A DNA stretch of 64,000 nt, from positions 62,001 to 126,000 of the forward strand of contig WNNJ02001234.1 of the NCBI GenBank assembly GCA_012934845.2, written 5' to 3'. The notes below the pieces were generated by a model. The model was given only the letters and a program-made list of their open reading frames with translations. It had not been told where the DNA came from and searched no databases. Source of the DNA: Pomphorhynchus laevis (lineage: Eukaryota; Acanthocephala; Palaeacanthocephala; Echinorhynchida; Pomphorhynchidae). Shown in pieces: positions 51,868 to 60,013 of this stretch; within the stretch, counting starts at the first letter, position 1, and each line of letters begins with the position of its first letter. Both the position numbers and the translations under genes were made by a program.

Positions 51868-54800
51868 ATGACGAAGGGTAAGCCGAGTAATATTGCCCCG
51901 TGCTGTACATGCAACGGTAATGCTGCAAGATGCAAAGGATGTCGGTGTGCGAAAAATAAAACAGCATGTGTCAACTGCAGAGCAGCTTGTTGCCAAAATA
52001 CGTGTCCAAATATGATGTCTATGAAGTTAGATAGTGTGCCCCTTGGCAATTTAAATTGTCATCTTTCAACAGTCGATACATCTAATGAACCAGTCGTGGT
52101 GGGACAGCGTCGGGAGAATTTAAATTACGATAATTTGATCGAGGACATGTATATGACAGTGATAAGCTGGGTTCCAAATCATATGAAACTTCCAAAATGC
52201 AGTACCAGCGGTCAGTTTATCAATCTCCTGACAGAAAAATTCAACGCAGTCGCGATCCCTAGCTTACATGAACAACGGGCATTGAAAGAAGTTGTGGTAA
52301 TGAGTCAATTGATGTTACAATCAATACCATCGAGAGGAATTGGTACAATAAGAAAGGCTCTACTACGAAGAATGGATGATTGGAATTTGGGAAAGTATAA
52401 AGAACTTTTTGACGAGGCAAGCATCTTACAACGTCGAATGGTTAGTGATGGATTTGCAAAGGGTTTTCAAAGAATAAGTAAGCAGAAAAAATTTTCTCGT
52501 TTTATGCGAGCAGGCAAAACGAGTGCAGCGATAAAAATCCTTGAAGACACTGAAGATGGCAATACGGTTTATAGTTTTGACGATATGTGTGATGGTAAGC
52601 TTGTATCTGATATTTTGACTGAATTACATCCGCCTGCGCAGCCACTTTCTCAAGATGCAGTGTTATCGCTTCCTATAACTAATTGTAAATCCCATCACTT
52701 TTCAATATATAGTGGAATCGATGGACGTGCAATTATCAGGGAATCATTGAGGACTCATGGAGGGGCCGGTCCTTCTGGGATAACGGCGATTGCGTTCAGA
52801 CGAATGTTAACGGCTTTTGGATCACACTCGATAAAGTTAGCTGATGCCATTGCGGGTTTAGCAGTGCGCATTGCATCAGAATCAATTCCGGCTGAGTCTT
52901 TACAGGCATACGTTAACAGCAGAATTGTTGCGTTAAATAAGCGCCCTGGTGTCCGACCTATTGGAGTAGGTGAGGTATTTCGTCGTGTAATTGGTAAAGC
53001 TATTCTGAATGTGGCTAAAAGAGATTTAAGGGCAGTAGCAGGTAATCTGCAAATGTGTGCGGGACAGCCAGGTGGGCTAGGGTATGTGATACATACATTA
53101 ACCGATCATTTCCACTCGAACGAGCAATATGGAATACTGTCAGTGGACGCGAAGAATGCGTTTAATCTAATGAATAGATGCCTAATGCTTAAAAATGTCG
53201 AAAAAGTATGCCCTGCCTTCACATGTGTTCTGAGAAATATATATAAGCTAAATGCTTTACTTGTTGGCCAAGGAGGTAATTTAGCATCGTCAGAGGGTGT
53301 CACTCAAGGGGACCCTCTTGCGATGCCAGCGTTTGCAATCTCATCGATGCCCTTGATATATAAAATCAGAGAATCGATTCCATCAATAAAACAATGCTGG
53401 TATGCAGATGATTCGACTTTCGTTGGTGGGCTTGATGATCTATCACGTGTATGGCGTCTTCTTTGCTCAATAGGTGAGCAGTATGGATACCATGTCAATC
53501 CAAACAAATCGAGGTTGCTTATACATCCACGAAACATGATCCGTGCTCAACACATCTTTGGAGCTGATGGTTTAATCATTAATGAAGATGGATTAAAGGT
53601 ACTTGGTGCACCTATTGGCACGCCAAAGTTTGTAAGGGAGTATTGCTGCGGGCAGTTTTTATCGATGTCAAATCTGGTCAAGGATGTTGCTAATGCCGCT
53701 GATGCCGATGCTCATTCCGCATTTGTGGCATACTCTCTTGCAGTTCAGTCAAAGTGGACTCACCTTTTCCGAGCCGTTGATTGTGACATAGAATGGTTGG
53801 ATGATCTAAAGAATGTTATTGACACAAAATTTATGAATTCCATGTTTGGCGATGACATTGATCTTGATTTGAGGGGAGTATGTTCTTTGTCAACCAGTTT
53901 GGGGGGACTAGGAATACGAAATATTGAGAGTGAATTAACCAGACAGTACAACGCTGCACGATTGTTATCGTCCATATATGAAGAACCTGATTTAGATATT
54001 GGTTTCTCAGTAATACACTTATTGTCTGCAATTCAAAACGAACATAAAGAAGAAAATCGAAATTATGCTGAAAAACTCAAGCCAGAGATCATTCCTATAT
54101 TGCGAAAATCAGTGGAATATGCATCCCTGAAGGGTGCCTCTAATTGGCTAACAAGAGATGCGTTGGTTTCTACGGATTGTCAGTTGTCAACGCAAGAGTT
54201 TCGAGATGCGTTGTCTGTTCGATATGGTTTAACTCCCAAAGATTTGCCGGATAAGTGTCAATGTGGTCAGATATTAACAACGTCGCATGCTCTCTCGTGC
54301 AAAAGGGGCGCATTCAACTTCATCCGTCATAATCAACTTCGAGACTTTTTGGTTAAGAAGTTGAACACAGTCTGTTGGAATGTGTTTGCAGAACCATCTC
54401 TGACTCCAGTTCCTGAAAACATCAGTTTCAATATTAGTACAACAACCAGACAAGATGATGCTCGAGCTGATATAGTAGGTAATGGACTGTTCGGTGGGAA
54501 TATGGAGCGTACATTTTTTGATGTAGTCGTTTTCAACAATCATGCTCCGTCCTATTGCGAAAAGTCAACAGATGCCACTTTCACTTTCCACGAAAATAGA
54601 AAATGTGCCAAGTACGAAGAAAGGATACATACAATAGAGCACAGCTCATTTTGTCCCCTTATTTGGGCGACTACGGGCGGAGCTGGCAAGAGTGCACAAG
54701 CATGTATTAAATCATTGGCTCTAAAAATCGCTGAACAACAAAAAAGCGAATACGCCGTCACGATATCATCAATCAGGACATATATTAGTATGTGTCTTGC

Positions 54801-54888
54801 GAAAATTTGCTCTGCGACGCTTAGATGTCCACGTGTTCAGTTTCAGCGGACTTCGTATCTTCGAGCAGGACTTGTTTTATCAGAGTAA
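51868..54888 (+). CDS. RLE-type LINE polyprotein, full length (copy E)
   Basis: 1006 codons, starting MTKGKPSNIAPCCTCNGNAA. Cys cluster at residues about 12-50 (CCTCNGNAARCKGCRCAKNK, CVNCRAACCQNTC). Reverse transcriptase: GGAGPSGITAIAFRRML, GILSVDAKNAFNLMNR (A), GVTQGDPLAMPAFAISS (B), CWYADDSTFVG (C), HVNPNKSRLL (D). Knuckle CQCGQILTTSHALSC. Nuclease ARADIVGNGLFGGNMERTFF, DVVVFNNHAPSY, FHENRKCAKYEERI. One uninterrupted frame, potentially active. Confidence 0.92.
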   Translation: MTKGKPSNIAPCCTCNGNAARCKGCRCAKNKTACVNCRAACCQNTCPNMMSMKLDSVPLGNLNCHLSTVDTSNEPVVVGQRRENLNYDNLIEDMYMTVISWVPNHMKLPKCSTSGQFINLLTEKFNAVAIPSLHEQRALKEVVVMSQLMLQSIPSRGIGTIRKALLRRMDDWNLGKYKELFDEASILQRRMVSDGFAKGFQRISKQKKFSRFMRAGKTSAAIKILEDTEDGNTVYSFDDMCDGKLVSDILTELHPPAQPLSQDAVLSLPITNCKSHHFSIYSGIDGRAIIRESLRTHGGAGPSGITAIAFRRMLTAFGSHSIKLADAIAGLAVRIASESIPAESLQAYVNSRIVALNKRPGVRPIGVGEVFRRVIGKAILNVAKRDLRAVAGNLQMCAGQPGGLGYVIHTLTDHFHSNEQYGILSVDAKNAFNLMNRCLMLKNVEKVCPAFTCVLRNIYKLNALLVGQGGNLASSEGVTQGDPLAMPAFAISSMPLIYKIRESIPSIKQCWYADDSTFVGGLDDLSRVWRLLCSIGEQYGYHVNPNKSRLLIHPRNMIRAQHIFGADGLIINEDGLKVLGAPIGTPKFVREYCCGQFLSMSNLVKDVANAADADAHSAFVAYSLAVQSKWTHLFRAVDCDIEWLDDLKNVIDTKFMNSMFGDDIDLDLRGVCSLSTSLGGLGIRNIESELTRQYNAARLLSSIYEEPDLDIGFSVIHLLSAIQNEHKEENRNYAEKLKPEIIPILRKSVEYASLKGASNWLTRDALVSTDCQLSTQEFRDALSVRYGLTPKDLPDKCQCGQILTTSHALSCKRGAFNFIRHNQLRDFLVKKLNTVCWNVFAEPSLTPVPENISFNISTTTRQDDARADIVGNGLFGGNMERTFFDVVVFNNHAPSYCEKSTDATFTFHENRKCAKYEERIHTIEHSSFCPLIWATTGGAGKSAQACIKSLALKIAEQQKSEYAVTISSIRTYISMCLAKICSATLRCPRVQFQRTSYLRAGLVLSE

Positions 54889-54935
54889 TATGTTTGTGTT
54901 ATGGTATTTATACCACTATTTTAAATGTATAGAGG

Positions 54936-54953
54936 CCCATTTGTGGGAACCTT
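54936..54953 (+). promoter_or_regulatory. 3'-UTR hairpin-AACCTT motif of RLE LINEs
   Basis: CCCATTTGTGGGAACCTT in copy E. The same layout (4-bp hairpin, A/T spacer, AACCTT) occurs in copy A (42520-42504), in the fragment at 59565-59548 and, with different stem bases, at 59478-59460. Likely recognised by the element's reverse transcriptase. Confidence 0.55.
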
Positions 54954-55024
54954 AATTGTACAAATTAAAATTTTAATAAATTGTTATTATTGAAAAAAAA
55001 AATTATTATTATTATTATTAAATT

Positions 55025-56009
55025 ACAACTTGATTCGATAATGATTCCATTACGCTACGGTGGATTGGGTATACTAGACCCGAATAGTAATCCTCTTTCG
55101 GAATATGATAGTTCATTACGCATGAGCCAACCTCTACTAGATGGATTATCAGGAAGTGATTTAGAGATTAGATATGCCCAAATTGCGCGAGAAATAAGAA
55201 TATATAAGCAAGAATCTATCAAAACTCGATTGATGAGGGTTAAATCAAAATCAGCGACTATTAGCGCTTGTCTCGATTTCGCAGCCTGTAAAGGGGCATC
55301 TAATTGGCTTTCAGCAAAACCTTCATTAGTACTTAATCACCACTTAAGCAAAAGGCAATTTCAAGATGCTCTGGCATCACGCTATGGATGGAAACCTCCG
55401 GACTCACCCATGAAATGTTTGTGTGGACACAATTTTGATATTTGTCATGCTGTTGCTTGTCAGTCCGGTGGTATTCCAACAATTAGACATAACGTGGTTC
55501 GTGATATTATTGCTAAAGAACTATCCGATGTATGCAGTTCAACATCAATTGAACCTCCTTTACAACCTTTGCCTGAAGGAATAGTTTTCAAAAATTCCAC
55601 AACGACCCTTGATCGTAATTCTAGAGTTGATGTTGCGTGTTACGGTCTGTTTGGGGATAAGACGGAGCGGTCATTATTTGACATTTGTGTTTTCAGCCAT
55701 CTTGCTCCTTCTTATTCATCTGGCACGACAAGCAATGCTTTTAACTATCACGAGGCTAGAAAAAACTCGAAGTATGGTGAAAGAATAGCACGGTTTGAAC
55801 GATCGTCATTTTATCCTATTGTTCTTGCCTCCAACGGTGCCCTTGGCAGTACAGCACAGATGATTTTAAAGAAAATAGCAAAGATACGAGCAGATAGAAC
55901 TTGCGATAATTACAGCGCCTGTATCCGAAATATAAGGTGTAGAGTCGGTTTTGCTTTAGCAAAAATGTCTTCGATGTCTATACGTGCTGCTCGTACGTCG
56001 AAAATTTAG
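55025..56009 (+). CDS. RLE-type LINE C-terminal fragment (copy F)
   Basis: About 328 codons beginning right after an (ATT)n tract with LDSIMIPLRYGGLGILDPNS. Covers the end of the thumb, the knuckle CLCGHNFDICHAVAC and the nuclease SRVDVACYGLFGDKTERSLF, DICVFSHLAPSY, YHEARKNSKYGERI. No polymerase. A 5'-truncated insertion of yet another subfamily, open to its stop, followed by an A-run and (AAT)n. Confidence 0.88.
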
Positions 56010-56175
56010 TCAGTTAGTCAGCATGGAACAAGACTTAATAACTATTATTTGACTGTATTCTTAAATGTTTGTATTTAAAAAAAATTAAAAAAAATAATAA
56101 TAATTTTTTTTTTTTTTTTAATAATTGATTTTTTTTGAAAAAAAAAAACAAACAAATATAGTTATACTATAAATT

Positions 56176-59100
56176 TTAGTTCATTGAGTTTGCAGGTCGA
56201 TGTCGAGCAGAACGAGGACCGCGAATACACATCGAAATTGAACGAGCCAACTGAATTCCAATCTTTGACCGTAATTTTGTCAATTCTTCTGAGTAGGAAT
56301 GATTGTTTTTTATTGCCATCTTCTGTGCAATTCTCTGAATTAATTGTGCAGATGATTTTACTGCTCCACCGAAACATGATAACACGATAGGTGCGAAATT
56401 CGCCCTCTCTATGGCAGTTACTCTCTCTTGATACTTAGCGAATTTACGTGTTTCGTGATATGTAAAAGCAGCCCCAGCGGATTTCGAAAGGTTGGACGGA
56501 GCGAAAACGTTAAAAACGCAAGTATCAAATAAAGTTCGCTCAGAACGACTTCCATAAAAACCACAGCAGGCGATATCCAAACGCGCATCATGAGCGCGAG
56601 ATGTAGATATGCGCTCGAAATGAATACTAGAATTTACTGGCAGTAGTGTTGGCTCTTTTTGCACATTATCACATATTTCTGTCAAGGTTTTAGAAAATAT
56701 ATCACGAATTGAATCATGTCTTATCGATGGATGACCTCCGGTGGGACAGGTAAGTGAGTGAGCCAGAGAATTATGTTCACCGCAGGGGCAATGAGAGGGC
56801 GCGTCTAGTGGTAGTCTATGATATCGAGCTGCAAGTGCGTCACGAAATTCTACATTGCTAACTCGAGTCCAGCGATCACTCGTAGGATATGTGGAGAGCC
56901 ATGACGAGGCACCTTTGACTTGTAGATGTTCCATAATACGTAACAAATTGTCACCAACATTAGCTACTCGATCTCTAAGCAATGACTTTTGAATATCAAT
57001 CTTTGAAGTGCCTATAAGGGCAATGCGTTTGGATTGTTCAGTCCTTAAGTCCACACCGTATAAGCCATTTAAATAAGGAGTGCATATATCTTTTGAGCTT
57101 TTAAACTCTTCTATCGCAGTAAAACGTGGGTCAGCAATACCTAGACCACCTAGTCTTATCGGAAGGGTAAATAACGGCCATAAATAATCGTCGTCAGGCA
57201 ATTTCAAATTAAAAAGCTTATCAAAACGCTTCTGAATGGTGTCATAGAGATCATCGAAACTACCAATTGAACAGTTTGTGGTTCTTTGCAAGTGAATCCA
57301 TTTATGCTGAAGCGATCTGGTCATACTAGTATAGCTTATCTGCAAATCAAGAATACCCACGTCAGCAAGACGATTTACTAATGAGCAATAATTAGAGATC
57401 TTTTGTTCCGTAGTTTTATTTATATAATCATCTGTTCCAATAGGAGCACCGAGTACTAACGTGCCATCGACAACAATGTCGATTCCCGTTTCATTAAAAA
57501 GTTTGCGGGTACTATCTGCATTTTCGGGACTAGTTAGTAGAACGCATTTGTTGCTGTTGACATGAAATCCGAAAGCACGGCCGTAGTCACACAAGAATTT
57601 GAAAGCCTTGTAAATTTGCACAGGTTCGCCGATTAAATTGCCATCATCCGCGTACCAGAATTGGTTGATGTTAGGAAACTCCTCAGTAATGTTCAACAAT
57701 AATGGCAGGGTTGCTACGGCAAAAGCTGGCATAGCAAGTACATCACCTTGCGTAAATCCCTCTTGGGATTTGATGAAACTATCACCAGTTGAAAAATTTG
57801 AAGGGTTATCGTAAAAATTGTGTAGTATAGTAGACATAGAGGGACAAATGCGTGATATATTAGCGAGAGCTGCCTTTCGATTTATTCTGTTAAATGCATT
57901 ATCTGCATCAACAGTGAGAAGAACTGCATCAGGATCTTTTAACAGGCATTCGCGAACTGCGTGCGTGACGCACTCCACTCCAGCTCGTTGACCAGCGCAC
58001 ATTTGCAACCGTCCGCACACTTCTTGAATATCATTGGAAATTATAGAAAGAATGGCTTTCGACATTATTCTCCTACTAACGTCGCCAATACCAATAGGCC
58101 TTATTCCCGATTTTTTGGATAAGGCTATTAATCTGCTTGAAGCCAATACATTTATAACATTAGTAGGCATAAGCTCAGTAGCTAAAGATTTTGCGAACGT
58201 TGACAAAACTTTAGTCAATTCAGCAGATTCGTGACCAAACTTAGTTAACATCTGTAGCCATGACTGTGCATCGATGCCGGAGGGACCTGCTCCACCTTTA
58301 ACACGTTTAGCCATACGAATTATCAATTCACTATCGATTGAATCAAAAATCACAGGGTGAAAATTTGGAACTGTGATTGGGAAAGACCAGTTAACAGCAT
58401 GAGGAACTAATGGGCTCGGTACAGGGTGCTTGTCGAGTAATAATTCCCGAACAGTTTTAGAACCAATCACATCATCTGGTTGCAAAGGAACGCCATCATA
58501 AGAATCGTTGTCTAGAAGATGCATTGCTGTGTTCAGTCGACAGCTTTCAACCAATGAGACGAATTTTTTGCGCCAATCTCTTGACTTCGAAGGTTGAATT
58601 TTTAAGGCTTTCATATTTTGAAGGGCCGAGGCTTCAGCGTATAATCCAGCATAGTCATTATTGAACCACATGTCCAATCGTCGGGATAAAGTTGATTTCA
58701 ATGATTTGGGAGATTGACGAGAATTACGTTGAAGAATAAGATGTCCAAAGATGATGTACTTAGTAAAAGTTTCCGAATTAGTGAGAGAATCCCTAAATAT
58801 GCGTGCAAGTTCTGATATAAATTGTTTGGACTCTGAACATTTTGGAAGTCGAAATAAGTTGGGTTTCCATTGTATGACGATCGAGAATATATCCTGTATA
58901 GACAATACATCGAACTCTTGACGAGTATTCATTGTGTAATTTATATTTATATGGTTGTTAAGAGGACAATGCCGATGATCAGAGTTTTCACAATCTGAAT
59001 TCGGTTTACTCAATATGGATATAGCAATATTATTGGAAGCTGTTGCGGAGCAATTTACTTCACGATTGGAACAATTCACAGCTGAGCAATTCAAGCATAA

Positions 59101-59196
59101 GATATTCTGCTTAGCACATCGACATCCTTTACATTTAGCATTCGGGCCGTTGCATGAACAGCATTTCAGAGTTGTCGCAGGCTTGCCCTTGGGCAT
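56176..59196 (-). CDS. RLE-type LINE polyprotein, full length (copy G)
   Basis: 1006 codons, starting MPKGKPATTLKCCSCNGPNA. Cys cluster CCSCNGPNAKCKGCRCAKQN, CLNCSAVNC at residues 12-47. Reverse transcriptase: GGAGPSGIDAQSWLQML, MCAGQRAGVECVTHAV, LLTVDADNAFNRINR (A), GFTQGDVLAMPAFAVAT (B), FWYADDGNLIG (C), HVNSNKCVLL (D). Knuckle CPCGEHNSLAHSLTC, nuclease ARLDIACCGFYGSRSERTLF, DTCVFNVFAPS, YHETRKFAKYQERV. Uninterrupted, and almost identical to copy B, so probably the youngest family here. Confidence 0.93.
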   Translation of the reverse strand: MPKGKPATTLKCCSCNGPNAKCKGCRCAKQNILCLNCSAVNCSNREVNCSATASNNIAISILSKPNSDCENSDHRHCPLNNHININYTMNTRQEFDVLSIQDIFSIVIQWKPNLFRLPKCSESKQFISELARIFRDSLTNSETFTKYIIFGHLILQRNSRQSPKSLKSTLSRRLDMWFNNDYAGLYAEASALQNMKALKIQPSKSRDWRKKFVSLVESCRLNTAMHLLDNDSYDGVPLQPDDVIGSKTVRELLLDKHPVPSPLVPHAVNWSFPITVPNFHPVIFDSIDSELIIRMAKRVKGGAGPSGIDAQSWLQMLTKFGHESAELTKVLSTFAKSLATELMPTNVINVLASSRLIALSKKSGIRPIGIGDVSRRIMSKAILSIISNDIQEVCGRLQMCAGQRAGVECVTHAVRECLLKDPDAVLLTVDADNAFNRINRKAALANISRICPSMSTILHNFYDNPSNFSTGDSFIKSQEGFTQGDVLAMPAFAVATLPLLLNITEEFPNINQFWYADDGNLIGEPVQIYKAFKFLCDYGRAFGFHVNSNKCVLLTSPENADSTRKLFNETGIDIVVDGTLVLGAPIGTDDYINKTTEQKISNYCSLVNRLADVGILDLQISYTSMTRSLQHKWIHLQRTTNCSIGSFDDLYDTIQKRFDKLFNLKLPDDDYLWPLFTLPIRLGGLGIADPRFTAIEEFKSSKDICTPYLNGLYGVDLRTEQSKRIALIGTSKIDIQKSLLRDRVANVGDNLLRIMEHLQVKGASSWLSTYPTSDRWTRVSNVEFRDALAARYHRLPLDAPSHCPCGEHNSLAHSLTCPTGGHPSIRHDSIRDIFSKTLTEICDNVQKEPTLLPVNSSIHFERISTSRAHDARLDIACCGFYGSRSERTLFDTCVFNVFAPSNLSKSAGAAFTYHETRKFAKYQERVTAIERANFAPIVLSCFGGAVKSSAQLIQRIAQKMAIKNNHSYSEELTKLRSKIGIQLARSISMCIRGPRSARHRPANSMN

Positions 59197-59265
59197 TTAT
59201 TTTGTTTAAGAACAGAATTGAATTGCACTGTAATTTGCTAGAACAGTTATAAATTTTAATAATAA

Positions 59266-59389
59266 TAATCGTTCTTCTATAATCGTTCTTCTATAATCGT
59301 TCTTCTATAATCGTTCTTCTATAATCGTTCTTCTATAATCGTTCTTCTATAATCATTCTTCTATAATCGTTCTTCTATAATCGTTCTTT
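59266..59389 (-). repeat. 14-bp tandem array in the leader of copy G
   Basis: About eight copies of ATAATCGTTCTTCT (one with ATCATT), flanked on both sides by TAATTTGCTAGAACAGTT. Placed just upstream of the ORF start of copy G, like the 13-bp array before the CR1-like LINE. Confidence 0.88.
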
Positions 59390-59404
59390 GTAATTTGCTA
59401 GAAC

Positions 59405-59520
59405 AGTTTTAAATTTTCTTAATAATAATAATAATAATAATTTTTTTTAACAATAAAAGGTTATTCGGATATACATCCTTATAATTTATTATCTTTTAAT
59501 TTAATAATAATATTTTTTTA
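59405..59520 (-). mobile_element. 3'-UTR-only remnant of an RLE-type LINE
   Basis: Minus strand: hairpin GGATGTATATCC (59478-59467), GAATAACCTTTTATTG, A-run, (ATT)n. Same 3' end signature as copies A and E, without coding sequence. Extreme 5' truncation. Confidence 0.6.
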
Positions 59521-59884
59521 ATCAGACAATAATTTTTTTTGCAATAAAAGGTTCCCGCAAATGGGCCTGCAATTCACGAAAACAAATCATTAATTATTTT
59601 TAAATTTTAGTTTGTGATTTCTCTATAGTTATTTTGATTTCCTTCTTATCGTGAAGGAAACCACCTTTACTATCTTGATTGAGATACCGCTTCTTAGTTT
59701 TCTTATATATTGTCCATACATATCTGAATTTCTTGCTGTCATCCGAGTTGCAATTTGCTTCAACACCTGGTTTGCGATATATCCAATACCTCCTACGGTC
59801 GAAAAAATTAAAGGATGAAAAGATCCTTTTTCTATCTTTGCTATACGTTCCGCGTATTTCGCATTCTTCCTATTTTCGTGGTAA
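59521..59884 (-). mobile_element. RLE-type LINE 3' fragment
   Basis: Minus-strand coding from an (ATT)n junction at about 59884: HENRKNAKYAERIAKIEKGS, FHPLIFSTVGGIGYIANQVL, then the stop and a 3' UTR with the hairpin CCCATTTGCGGG (59565-59554) followed by AACCTTTTATTG. About 80 residues of the C-terminus remain. Confidence 0.8.
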
Positions 59885-60013
59885 TAATAATAATACAGAG
59901 TTTTATTTCCCGTTCCGCCTTTCGGCTGGGCAAATAATTACAAAATAGGAAATTAGTCAGAATCAACAAAATTTGAAGTATACATATTGTCTTCTTAATG
60001 CGTCGTTTTTTGA

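Larger units (their letters stand above)
51730..55018 (+). mobile_element. Full-length RLE-type LINE (copy E)
   Basis: The leader 51780-51867 holds imperfect repeats of TTTCTGATAAACATACAATA. ORF 51868-54888. The 3' UTR has the hairpin CCCATTTGTGGG (54936-54947) followed by AACCTTAATTG, then an A-run and (ATT)n. A different family from D and G. Confidence 0.88.
56110..59400 (-). mobile_element. Full-length RLE-type LINE (copy G)
   Basis: Minus strand. The 5' leader (59197-59400) holds 14-bp tandem repeats and a duplicated TTTGCTAGAACAGTT block, followed by one ORF (59196-56176). The 3' UTR AACTAAAATTTATAGTATAA then poly-T/poly-A and (AAT)n is shared with copy B. Confidence 0.9.
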
